Position numbers and translations under genes: made by a program
Notes under the pieces: generated by a model
The model's database searches: none
Told to the model about the DNA's origin: nothing
Seen by the model: only the letters and a program-made list of their open reading frames with translations
Shown here: positions 17,859-25,906 of the stretch, one piece after another
How the letters are laid out: each line of letters starts with the position of its first letter
Position numbering within the stretch: position 1 is the stretch's first letter
Origin: Rothia nasimurium
GTDB taxonomy: Bacteria; Actinomycetota; Actinomycetes; Actinomycetales; Micrococcaceae
Reading direction: 5' to 3'
DNA: 64,000 nucleotides
Assembly: GCF_928391935.1 (NCBI RefSeq)
Contig: NZ_CAKMTD010000009.1
Location: 1 to 64,000, forward strand

Positions 17859-19562
17859 CTACTCGTAACGCGTCGTCCGCCCCTGGCCAACAAGCACCAT
17901 GGTGCCTTCTTCGCGAAGCTCCTCGAGAACTGACTTAGCGGTACCAACAGCAACCCGGCACATTTCGGCCATATCACCGGATGTAACAGCACCAAAGTTC
18001 TCTCGCCAGTCCAAGGCAACTCGCTTCATCTTCCCCCTGTCCTTCAATAGGTATGGAACTAGAGGAGAGAAATCTCTTCCTACGTTACCGGCAAGGAACC
18101 GCCCAACCTTCTTACCCAGAATCCAGGTCTCCTTGTAGGCCTGAATCAACGGTTCCCCTTCAAAGGTGCTTTGCAAAGTAGCCCTCAATGCCAGCTCCCC
18201 CTCTGCTTCAGAACACTGAAGTGCCTCAGCAACCGACGCAACCGAAACAAAAGCATGCCGCATCAACAGGTCAAGCACCATTGTCACCTTAAGGTCATAC
18301 CGTCTCGGTTCGGGGAGGATAGACTCAAATAATTCCAGCACAGCCATGGTGGGCTGCCCGCCAATCAGCAGGCACTCCACATATGCGCCTTCAACGTCAT
18401 AGATCTCAGGGCGCCTCAAACCCAGCATCATCATGGACTGGTACATACGGTCCACGCCCACGCCCTGTTTTTCAACCAAGCCAATAGCGCGAAATAGGTC
18501 AGAGAGAGCCGGGTAACGGGCTTCCCGATTACTCAAAACATTGCTTGCATTCACAGACCCAAAAAACCCACCAGGACTTCTCACAAGCAAAGAAAAGTCA
18601 AGGTCAACCCATCGAATCTCCGTGGGCTCAGATCTATTCCAATCTCGATGAACCACCCCGTTAAGTAACGCCTCACGCACAGCAGACTGAGGAATGCGTC
18701 TATACCCTTGACGCATAAGACCCACGGTCAATTCCGTTTGGGTATTGAAATTTTTAATGGTTTCCTCAATAAAATTGATTTGCTCAAGGAGAGAGTACCC
18801 AAGGGGTGCCTCAACTCGATTGAGGATAGACCCACCGGTCACATCGAAGGCAGTGAAGTTAAGATAGCTTCTCTCTGCAGCACACAATAAAAGTCGACCA
18901 GCCTCCGAGAGATAACCGTCTGAGCGAAGCGCACCAATCTTCCGCAAAATTTGATCGAGGCTCTCGGCATCTTCGCTGCCCAGAAGACTCCTTAGAAGAC
19001 GCTCTGTACCCGTACCTACGTCCTGAGGGCCAGCTGCGCTTTTCTCTGCCATGGTATCTACAGTTCGTGTGGAATCAATATACTGCCACCATTCCGCACG
19101 ATCGATGGGGCTACAACTGTCGCCCACCCTCCAACGGAGTCTATCTCTGGTATCCGCAACAGGCTCACGCGCCTGAGCAACATATATAACAAGCAAACGA
19201 ATACCAGAAATAGTATGCACAACGATATCCGGAGCTACCTGAACCGCATTGTTGATGCGCTGACGCAACCAATCAACATCAAGTTCAGTGCCAATTAGCT
19301 TGCCAGTTCCATCTTCCACCCCCAGTATGAGTGCACCACCACCAGGTGAATTTGCAAGACAGGCCACTTCATCAGCTAACTTTGTTGCTGCCTCAGGGTT
19401 CTCAGCATTACCTGGAAGTATTTCTCGGCCATTACGGCGTCCTGCTTCTTCCTTGAAATCAATAGTCTGGCTCTCCCGGGTCTTTGTTAGATACCCCTGC
19501 TGGTAAGATGCAAAGATACCTTCGACAGCTTCCTCTAGCTGAATACGGGCTGAGTGTTTCAT
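17859..19562 (-). CDS. AlbA_2 (Schlafen-like) DNA-binding ATPase, putative regulator
   Basis: A 567-residue protein. The N-terminal AlbA_2 domain has SQTIDFKEEAGRRN and LADEVACLANSPGGGALILG (about 32-80). A GHKL-type ATPase-associated region carries AVREALLNGVVHRDW near residue 297 and EKQGVGVDRMYQSM near 372. A C-terminal winged helix (SGDMAEMCRVAVGTAKSVLEEL) ends the protein. Proteins of this plan are usually annotated as ATP-binding transcriptional regulators, and several sit in defence loci. Five 14-bp half-sites lie in the 180 bp upstream, which points to autoregulation. The downstream HTH/pseudo-methylase is a probable partner. Confidence 0.7.
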   Translation of the reverse strand: MKHSARIQLEEAVEGIFASYQQGYLTKTRESQTIDFKEEAGRRNGREILPGNAENPEAATKLADEVACLANSPGGGALILGVEDGTGKLIGTELDVDWLRQRINNAVQVAPDIVVHTISGIRLLVIYVAQAREPVADTRDRLRWRVGDSCSPIDRAEWWQYIDSTRTVDTMAEKSAAGPQDVGTGTERLLRSLLGSEDAESLDQILRKIGALRSDGYLSEAGRLLLCAAERSYLNFTAFDVTGGSILNRVEAPLGYSLLEQINFIEETIKNFNTQTELTVGLMRQGYRRIPQSAVREALLNGVVHRDWNRSEPTEIRWVDLDFSLLVRSPGGFFGSVNASNVLSNREARYPALSDLFRAIGLVEKQGVGVDRMYQSMMMLGLRRPEIYDVEGAYVECLLIGGQPTMAVLELFESILPEPRRYDLKVTMVLDLLMRHAFVSVASVAEALQCSEAEGELALRATLQSTFEGEPLIQAYKETWILGKKVGRFLAGNVGRDFSPLVPYLLKDRGKMKRVALDWRENFGAVTSGDMAEMCRVAVGTAKSVLEELREEGTMVLVGQGRTTRYE

Positions 19563-19616
19563 GCCTGCCTCCGTGTAAGGTTCTCAAGTTTCTATCAGTT
19601 TAAGCCTACTTATAAG

Positions 19617-19738
19617 AATTTTGATAGATTGAAGGGGTATCTAATCTATCAAAATTTCGTCAACCTGGGAAATTTTGACAGATTAACAGACTGACTAATC
19701 TGTCAAAATTTCACAAAGGTGGAATATTTTGACAGATT
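19617..19738 (-). promoter_or_regulatory. Five-half-site operator upstream of the AlbA_2 gene
   Basis: The half-site wattttgayagatt occurs at 19617-19630, 19671-19684 and 19725-19738, and inverted at 19643-19656 and 19697-19710. Sites alternate in orientation. The three forward sites have an exact 54-bp period, and the two inverted sites are also 54 bp apart. The array begins 55 bp before the start codon. Confidence 0.75.
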
Positions 19739-19817
19739 AGCCACCGCTCCCCACACCCACCCCACAAACCACCCAGTTTTCCAATGGAGCCACGGAACCT
19801 GTTGTGTAGGCCCAAAC

Positions 19818-19893
19818 TTTAACAAGAGAAAGCGAGCCAGTCGGCTCGCTTTTCTCAAACACACACACATTTCTCGCGGCCCTCACGGGCGGG
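19818..19893. repeat. Direct repeat, copy 2 (right border of the defence island)
   Basis: 76 bp, almost identical to 1314-1390, differing at one base before the hairpin and in the hairpin loop. It also sits just after the stop codon of a leftward gene, here by 7 bp, and includes the same terminator hairpin. Confidence 0.8.
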
Positions 19894-19900
19894 GGAAACC

Positions 19901-20389
19901 CTATGCGAAGAAAGACTTCCCCTTCTGCACCTGCGAAGCCTCAAGAATAGCCGCCTGCTGCTCCGGAGTATAGGTAGCATCAACAGTCCGAATGGCCTCA
20001 CCCAGGTCGTAGGCGTCCTGCTCGGCCAGCAGCTGGGCAGAATCAGCCAGCACATCAGCTACCCGGGCCTTCAAATCAGCCGCACTCGCCAAGCCGTCCT
20101 CCTGCAGCACCAACTGCTCACCGGCGTCCGCACCGGTCTCAGAGCCCGGCTCCGCGGCGTCCTCAAGCTCAAAGAGGGCGAAGCCGTAGCGGCGTTCGTC
20201 CCCGATATAAAAAATGTTGAGGAGCAGAGTAAAGACGCGGCCGGTCAGATCGATGTAGGTCTTCTCAAGTTCGGCGGTCTCCAGCCACAGGCCATCAACC
20301 TCAGCCGGGGCGTCGTACTCAAAGTCATAGCCGAAATCGGTAGCCAGGGCGTGGGCCAGAGGGCCAATACCGTAGTCGGGGCGAGCCAT
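19901..20389 (-). CDS. Uncharacterised protein, paralogue of the one at 53245
   Basis: A 162-residue soluble, acidic protein with no signal peptide. It starts MARPDYGIGPLAHALATDFG and contains FGYDFEYDAP...VDGLWLETAEL, LLLNIFYIGDERRYGFALFE and a C-terminal helical part with two long Ala/Asp/Leu-rich helices. The same pattern (FG-[YW], EY, DG, [AD]L, NI-[FS]-Y, YG-[FY]) occurs in the 157-residue protein at 53245, so the two appear related. The function is unknown. It may be co-transcribed with the MFS gene 41 bp upstream. Confidence 0.6.
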   Translation of the reverse strand: MARPDYGIGPLAHALATDFGYDFEYDAPAEVDGLWLETAELEKTYIDLTGRVFTLLLNIFYIGDERRYGFALFELEDAAEPGSETGADAGEQLVLQEDGLASAADLKARVADVLADSAQLLAEQDAYDLGEAIRTVDATYTPEQQAAILEASQVQKGKSFFA

Positions 20390-20430
20390 AGGGGTTCCTT
20401 AGAGTAGTAGGGTGGACGGACGCCGGGCGG

Positions 20431-21669
20431 CTAGTCCATATCACGGCAGGCGGTTTCAGGTACCGCAGCGCGTGTGAAGGTAATCAAGCCGACGCCGATG
20501 ACGGCAAAGACCGCAAACGTCATACCCAAGCCAAGGGCGGCCACCATCTGCGGAAAGAACAGGGAAACCGTAAAGTTAGCGATCCAGGAGACAAAGGTAG
20601 CTACACCCATGCCAGCACCACGCACGCGGGCCGGGAAGACTTCACTCATCAACACCCAGGTCACCGGAGATACAGCACCCTGCTGGAAAACCAAGAAAAT
20701 GATAGAGATAAGGAGGGTAGCCCAGGGGCGGGCGGCGGCATCAAGCACCTGTGACGTTATCGCCAGCATAGCCAGGGAGAAGGTGGTGCCCACCAAGCCG
20801 ACGGTCAGCACCAGGCGACGAGGGAAGCGTCCTACAAACCAGAGGCCCACGGCAGCCCCCAGCACCGACAGCACACCGTTTGAAATATTGGCGGTCAGAG
20901 CAGCATCGGTAGAAAAACCCGCCTCGCGCAGCACCTGGGTGCCGTAGTACATCAGGGCATTGACGCCGGTTGCCTGCTGCACGATACCAATAGCCGCAGC
21001 CAGCAGCAGGGTGGTGCGAAGGGCCGGGTCGCGCCAGAGCAGCTTCAGGGCACCACGCTCGGCAGCAGCTTCCCGCTTGTAGCCCGGCGACTCGGGCACC
21101 AAGAACATACCCACAAAAAGCACCAGCGCAGGAATAATCGAGATAGCGAACATAACCCGCCAAATCATCACCTGATGAGCAAAAATATTGCCAATCATCG
21201 CATTGACCACGTAGGCGGTGAGCTGACCAAAAACAATCATGAACTGGTTGCGGGTGACAATCGCCCCGCGACGGTTAGCAGGAGAAATCTCCGCCAGATA
21301 AATCGGCACAACCGCCGAGGCAGCACCAACCGCTAAACCCACCAGCACACGGAAGACAATAAAAATGCCCAGGTTAGGGGCAGCGGTAAGCCCCAGGGAG
21401 CTGGCCGCAAAAACCAAAGCCAGCACGAAGAGCACGCGACGGCGTCCGAACCGGTCAATCAGCTGCCCGGCAAGGAGCGCACCAAAAGCCGCACCCAGGG
21501 TCAACGCGGACGTCGCCACCCCCTCCGCCGCAGGTGACAGAGTAAAGTCCTGCTGCAAGAAGGGAAGGGCGCCGTTAATAATTCCGGTGTCATAGCCGAA
21601 GAGAAAGCCGCCCACCGAGATAATCCAAGTGTAGAGAGTGACCCTGCGGGGGTCGGTAGCGTATGTCAT
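20431..21669 (-). CDS. MFS sugar porter
   Basis: A 412-residue, 12-segment transporter of the sugar porter family, probably importing a sugar or polyol with protons. Signatures: GGFLFGYDTGIINGALPF in the first segment, RFGRRR after the second, PESPGYKRE before the central loop, and a GVNALMYYG motif in segment 7. AAAGGAGTG lies just before the ATG at 21669; longer in-frame starts exist but lack such a site. The substrate cannot be read from the sequence. Confidence 0.85.
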   Translation of the reverse strand: MTYATDPRRVTLYTWIISVGGFLFGYDTGIINGALPFLQQDFTLSPAAEGVATSALTLGAAFGALLAGQLIDRFGRRRVLFVLALVFAASSLGLTAAPNLGIFIVFRVLVGLAVGAASAVVPIYLAEISPANRRGAIVTRNQFMIVFGQLTAYVVNAMIGNIFAHQVMIWRVMFAISIIPALVLFVGMFLVPESPGYKREAAAERGALKLLWRDPALRTTLLLAAAIGIVQQATGVNALMYYGTQVLREAGFSTDAALTANISNGVLSVLGAAVGLWFVGRFPRRLVLTVGLVGTTFSLAMLAITSQVLDAAARPWATLLISIIFLVFQQGAVSPVTWVLMSEVFPARVRGAGMGVATFVSWIANFTVSLFFPQMVAALGLGMTFAVFAVIGVGLITFTRAAVPETACRDMD

Positions 21670-21747
21670 GCGCACTCCTTTGTAGACCTCAGCAATTCTA
21701 GCCCCCATCGCTCCGCCAGAACACACCAGGCAAATGCGTCCTACCCC

Positions 21748-21823
21748 TTAAACTGAGAAAAGCGAGCCCTTTGGCTCGCGTTTCTCAATCACATACATTG
21801 TTTGGTGCGGCCCTCACGGGCGG
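21748..21823. repeat. Diverged third copy of the island-border repeat
   Basis: Keeps ttaaactgagaaaagcgagcc, the ggctcgc arm and gcggccctcacgggcgg, but differs in the spacer. It lies between divergent genes, not after a stop, which shows that the repeat is a dispersed element of this genome and not unique to the island borders. Confidence 0.6.
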
Positions 21824-21943
21824 CTTCATCAGCTCTGGGTAGCTATCCCAGCGGCTGATATATCCAGTATGGTCCGCCTACCTTTGCGGCTACCTATGCC
21901 AAGCTATGCGTAAGCTGTGGGTCTGTGCGGGTACCCTGGTGCT

Positions 21944-22705
21944 ATGACTACACGCGTACTTGACCTCAATTCTGATTCTGGGGAGTCCTTTGGCTCCTGG
22001 ACCATGGGCGACGACGCTGCAATGATGCAGATCGTCTCGTCAGCCAACATTGCCTGCGGCTTCCACGCCGGTGACCCGTCAGTGGCGCGGTCGACGGTGC
22101 GGGCTGCCCGCGAGAACGGCGTCACCGTCGGCGCCCACGTTTCCTACCCCGACCTGGGTGGCTTCGGCCGCCGCTTCATGGACATGACCGCCACCGAACT
22201 CACCGACTCGGTGATTTACCAGGCCGGGGCCCTGCAAGCCATCGCCCGCATTGAGGGCACCGAGGTACGCTACTGCAAGCCCCACGGCGGGCTCTATAAC
22301 GCGATCGTCCACCATACCGTACAGGCCCAGGCAGTGGCCCAAGCCCTGCATGAGCTGGGGGATCTGCCGATTCTCTGCCTACCCGGCTCGGAGGTAGCCC
22401 GCGCCGCCGACGCCCTGGGCGTCCCCGTCTTCTACGAGGCTTTTGCCGACCGCGGCTACACCCCCGAAGGCACCCTAGTCTCCCGGCGTGAACCCGGCGC
22501 CGTCATCCATGATCCACAGGCGGTGGCCGAGCGCGTCGTCCGCATGGCCGTGGACGGGGAGGTCGTGGCAGTAGACGGCTCAGTAGTTCCCCTGCAGGCC
22601 GCTAGCGTCTGCGTCCACGGTGATACCCCCGGCGCCGTCGCCATTGCCGCCCAGGTGCGTGTAGCCCTTGAGGACGCCGGGGTCCAGCTCCGCGCCTTCG
22701 CCTAG
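21944..22705 (+). CDS. pxpA: 5-oxoprolinase subunit A (LamB/YcsF family)
   Basis: A 253-residue protein starting [14 protein letters not shown], with [13 protein letters not shown] (about 31-43), [24 protein letters not shown] and the [17 protein letters not shown] segment, all typical of PxpA. With PxpB and PxpC it converts 5-oxoproline to glutamate using ATP. The ATG at 21944 fits the family start; no strong ribosome site precedes it. In most genomes pxpB and pxpC follow directly; here a DUF559 gene and palindromes come between. Confidence 0.92.
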   Translation: MTTRVLDLNSDSGESFGSWTMGDDAAMMQIVSSANIACGFHAGDPSVARSTVRAARENGVTVGAHVSYPDLGGFGRRFMDMTATELTDSVIYQAGALQAIARIEGTEVRYCKPHGGLYNAIVHHTVQAQAVAQALHELGDLPILCLPGSEVARAADALGVPVFYEAFADRGYTPEGTLVSRREPGAVIHDPQAVAERVVRMAVDGEVVAVDGSVVPLQAASVCVHGDTPGAVAIAAQVRVALEDAGVQLRAFA

Positions 22706-22742
22706 GTAGGCGGGAGGCGGCGTCCTACCCCCACTGCCCTGC

Positions 22743-22809
22743 CGAATGCGACGTGTTTTCCCGAGCGGGTGTTGCTTTAACGCCCGCCTGGGAATTCAAG
22801 TCACATTCG
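22743..22809. repeat. 67-bp palindromic unit, left copy
   Basis: An imperfect palindrome whose two arms (cgaatgcgac..., ...gtcacattcg) are complementary over about 27 nt. It is an inverted copy of 23914-23980, at roughly 80% identity. It covers the stop codon and last residues of the DUF559 gene. Confidence 0.7.
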
Positions 22810-23721
22810 ACGACGCGGGCCTTCACAAATTCCAGCCCTCGCCAACTTTGCACGCAGACGCTCAGGGTGCACCACAATGTCTTCCCATAAAGCACGCACC
22901 ACGGTATACCCCATGCTCTCTAATTCGTGCTGACGACGGCGCTCGTTCTGGACCACGTCCTCTACAGCCTCACCAAAAGTACCCGCATACTTGACCTTGC
23001 CATCAACTTCCAAAATGACCCGCTCTTTCTCCCACAAAAAGTCAGGTCTCAAAGTTCTTCCACCAACCCATAAAGGCACCTGCTCCGCAGGCGGCACAAG
23101 ACCCCACATCAGAATCCAATACCGAGCAACAGTCTCCAGCGGTGACTCCGCCTTCGCACTCATCAAACGAGCCACCTCACGCGCAGTACAAACACCACGG
23201 CCGCTTAACTCCCTCAAGCACTGGGCTAAAACCTCATAATCCACCAGTCGGCAATGCAAAAAGTAATCGGCAATGCAGAGGGCATCAATGATCGGAAGCG
23301 TCCGTGCACAATCGATAACCGTCTGCAGCGGCGACGTCACACGGGCTCCCCGATGGAACACTGCACTGTCGCATTCCTTCTGCCGGTTGCGGCTGACCTG
23401 CACCCGCCCCCGAGATTTGACTGAATCGTGCGGATGGCTCACCCATATTTTGTGCGGTAACCGCAGCACAGGGGCACCCCACCAGAGAGCAGCAGACACA
23501 TGGCTCAACACATACCCCCGATTTGTTTTCATGAAAGCCACATGCCCGGCTAGACACCTATCGGTATTGCTCAGTGAGTCCCATAAAGCTGTCTTTATAT
23601 AGGCATTATGACCGATTTTAAAGAGTTCTCCCCTGGTGTACTCACGGCTTACACCGGAAGTGCTCTTACCCAGGTGTCTAAGCTCAACCGAAGTTTTGAC
23701 AGTCTCAAACAAGTGTTCCAT
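22801..23721 (-). CDS. DUF559-type nuclease-fold protein with AbiEi-like N-terminus
   Basis: A 306-residue protein. The N-terminal half has YTRGELFKIGHNAYI, a winged-helix pattern of AbiEi-like proteins, and RGARVTSPLQTVIDCAR. The C-terminal half has the DUF559 endonuclease-like core LRPDFLWEKERVILEVDGKVKY, where D, E and the V-D-G-K stretch fit a Vsr/PD-(D/E)XK active site, then RRRQHELESMGYTVVR. Such proteins are common accessory genes in actinobacteria, with no proven role. It runs against the flanking pxp genes and is bracketed by matching palindromes. Confidence 0.75.
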   Translation of the reverse strand: MEHLFETVKTSVELRHLGKSTSGVSREYTRGELFKIGHNAYIKTALWDSLSNTDRCLAGHVAFMKTNRGYVLSHVSAALWWGAPVLRLPHKIWVSHPHDSVKSRGRVQVSRNRQKECDSAVFHRGARVTSPLQTVIDCARTLPIIDALCIADYFLHCRLVDYEVLAQCLRELSGRGVCTAREVARLMSAKAESPLETVARYWILMWGLVPPAEQVPLWVGGRTLRPDFLWEKERVILEVDGKVKYAGTFGEAVEDVVQNERRRQHELESMGYTVVRALWEDIVVHPERLRAKLARAGICEGPRRRM

Positions 23722-23913
23722 GGGTTAAAAATGCCCTATATAGTGCGCTTCTACTAGCCGTTTTCTACCATCTGTGGATAACTTTGAAGCCTAACTGCGG
23801 AGGTTTGCTCAGGGCGAGAAGTATGACGTCAGTGCGTCAAAGTTTTCCACAAAGATAGAGCCGCTGAACAGCGTCTGTCCCGGCACAGAGCATTCCAAAA
23901 ATGGCTTCACCAC

Positions 23914-23980
23914 CGAATGTGACTCATCTTCCCGAAGGGACGTTAGAACAACACCCGCTCGGGAAAACAAGTCACATTCG
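23914..23980. repeat. 67-bp palindromic unit, right copy
   Basis: Inverted counterpart of 22743-22809 and of the same length. It shares the core acacccgctcgggaaaac and the cgaatgtgac ends. The 190 bp between it and the DUF559 start codon hold one DnaA-box-like tgtggataa (23773-23781) and nothing else I recognise. Confidence 0.7.
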
Positions 23981-24039
23981 CCAAAGGGAACAGCTATAGC
24001 AAGAGCGCAGCTTGCGTGCGCCCCGCCACATCTGCCAAA

Positions 24040-24052
24040 ATTGTTGAACAAT
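24040..24052 (+). promoter_or_regulatory. GntR-type operator upstream of pxpBC
   Basis: Perfect 13-bp palindrome attgttgaacaat, 92 bp before the pxpBC start. The identical palindrome precedes the NRAMP-like transporter at 30101-30113. The linked FCD-type GntR regulator is the natural candidate to bind it. Confidence 0.65.
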
Positions 24053-24143
24053 CATAGGGGGAAGGGCGTATGCCAGGCTCCAGCCCGGCACCGGGCTACA
24101 TGAGGCTCCGTCGCCACCCAAGAAGCTAGCAGAGAGGGGCGCT

Positions 24144-25898
24144 ATGACCACCGCACATCCAGGCCGCGGGCTCACCAGGATTTACACCGCCAAGCCCTTT
24201 GGTGCCCTCGCCGTCCTGGTCGACTGCCGCACCCTGGAAAACGCCCTCTACCTGCACGAACACCTCAAGCAGAACCCGGCCGCAGGGCAGACTGAGCTGG
24301 TCCCGGCGGCCCAAACCGTGCTCGTCCGCTTTGACGACCCCACCCTGGCGGCGACCTTTCTGCAGGCCCCCCACTTCCCTGAGGCGTCCGGTGGGGTTCG
24401 CACACATGGCCGCACCGTCACTATTCCGGTCGTTTACGACGGCCAGGATCTTGCCGACGTCGCCACCCACCTGGGCATGAGCGAGCAGGCGGTCATTTAC
24501 GCCCACACGACCGGCCACTGGTCGGTTGCTTTTGCGGGCTTCGCCCCGGGCTTCTTTTACCTGCACCGGCACGATAATGTGCTGGACGTTCCGCGCCGCC
24601 CTACCCCGCGCACTTCGGTTCCTGCCGGGGCGGTGGGTCTGGCCGGTGATTTTTCGGGTATTTACCCGCGTACCTCCCCCGGCGGTTGGCAACTCATTGG
24701 CCACACGAATGCGCCCCTCTGGGACCTCAGCCAGAACCCGCCCGCCCTGCTAGAGCCCGGTATGCAGGTGCAGTTTGAGGCAGTGCGTGAGCTGATTTCT
24801 GCAGGTCAGGCAGGGGTTCAGGACGCCCCCGCCCCGGCCCAGCAGCCCCAGGCAGGTTCGCGTCCGGTCGGATCGCACCCGATTGACTCCGAGCAGGCGG
24901 ACGGCCCCGCCCCGGCTCCCTGCCAGGTGCTGGAGGTTAACAGCCCCGGCCTGCTGACCCTCTTCCAGGATTCGGGCCGGGCTGGTCTGACCCACTGGGG
25001 TGTCTCTCCTTCCGGCCCGGCCGACCGGGAGGCAGCAGCCGAAGCTAACCGTTTGGTCGGTAATTCGGCGGAGGATACCGTGCTTGAGAACCTGGCTGGC
25101 GGGCTGAAACTAACCGCCCTGGCCGATGTTGAGCTGGCCCTGACCGGGGCAGATACCCCGGCTACTCTCACTGACCCCGCCCAGGAGCCCCCACTCAACC
25201 TGGCCGTTCGCCCCTCAACCCCCTTTGCCCTGATGCCCGGGCAGACCCTGACCCTGGGGGCACCGGCCCGGGGCTTGCGGTCCTACCTGGCCCTGCGCGG
25301 CGGGTTTGCTGCCCCGCATGAGGCCACCAGCGCCTCCCGCGATACCCTGGCGGGGCTAGGCCCGAAGCCGCTGGCTCCCGGCGATCGCCTGGTGCGGGCC
25401 CGGGCCAGCTCGGCCGTCGTCGCCCACCCGGCGCCCGTCCTGCCGCTACCTGAGCCGGGCACAGTACTGGAGGTCCGCGCCCTGCCCGGCCCCCGCGACG
25501 ACTGGTTTACGCCCGAGTCTCTGGGCCGTTTTGCCGAGGTGACCTGGGAGGTTTCCCAGTCCAGTGACCGCATTGGGGTCAGGCTCCTGCTGGCAGATAC
25601 CCCAGCCGACGGGGGCGCAGGCACCCCGCCCACTAACATCCAGCCCACCGACGTCCTCACCCGGGCCGTGACCCGGGAGCTGCCCAGCGAAGGCATGGTG
25701 GCCGGGGCAGTCCAGGTGCCGCCGAGCGGTGAGCCCGTGGTCTTCCTGGCCGACCACCCGGTCACCGGCGGCTACCCCGTGATTGCCACGGTTCACCCGG
25801 CTGACCTGCGCCTGCTCGCCCAGGCCCCGCCCGGAACCCGCCTGCGCTTCACCCTGCTACCCCCACACCAGACCACCCCTACCCCGACCGAAAAGTGA
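24144..25898 (+). CDS. pxpBC: Fused 5-oxoprolinase subunits B and C
   Basis: A 584-residue fusion. Residues 1-225 are the PxpB/KipI part, with the FAGFAPGFFYLHRHDNVLDV and PRRPTPRTSVPAGAVGLAG motifs. A Pro/Ala/Gln-rich linker spans about 226-268. Residues 269-575 are the PxpC/KipA part, beginning VLEVNSPGLLTLFQDSGRAG and including HWGVSPSGPADREA and PATGGYPVI-like HPVTGGYPVIATVHPAD. With PxpA it forms ATP-dependent 5-oxoprolinase. The ATG has AGAGAGGGGC just upstream, and a 13-bp regulatory palindrome lies 92 bp before it. Confidence 0.93.
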   Translation: MTTAHPGRGLTRIYTAKPFGALAVLVDCRTLENALYLHEHLKQNPAAGQTELVPAAQTVLVRFDDPTLAATFLQAPHFPEASGGVRTHGRTVTIPVVYDGQDLADVATHLGMSEQAVIYAHTTGHWSVAFAGFAPGFFYLHRHDNVLDVPRRPTPRTSVPAGAVGLAGDFSGIYPRTSPGGWQLIGHTNAPLWDLSQNPPALLEPGMQVQFEAVRELISAGQAGVQDAPAPAQQPQAGSRPVGSHPIDSEQADGPAPAPCQVLEVNSPGLLTLFQDSGRAGLTHWGVSPSGPADREAAAEANRLVGNSAEDTVLENLAGGLKLTALADVELALTGADTPATLTDPAQEPPLNLAVRPSTPFALMPGQTLTLGAPARGLRSYLALRGGFAAPHEATSASRDTLAGLGPKPLAPGDRLVRARASSAVVAHPAPVLPLPEPGTVLEVRALPGPRDDWFTPESLGRFAEVTWEVSQSSDRIGVRLLLADTPADGGAGTPPTNIQPTDVLTRAVTRELPSEGMVAGAVQVPPSGEPVVFLADHPVTGGYPVIATVHPADLRLLAQAPPGTRLRFTLLPPHQTTPTPTEK

Positions 25899-25906
25899 GC
25901 CCCCAC

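Noticed and set aside
1314..19893. Island as a prophage or ICE
   Set aside because: No integrase, phage structural or conjugation genes lie inside, and there is no tRNA at the borders.
19719..19973. Rightward 84-codon frame upstream of the AlbA_2 gene
   Set aside because: It runs through the operator and the border repeat and has no ribosome site or protein-like composition.
23773..23781. Single DnaA-box-like tgtggataa near the DUF559 gene
   Set aside because: One isolated 9-mer is expected by chance and has no companion boxes.
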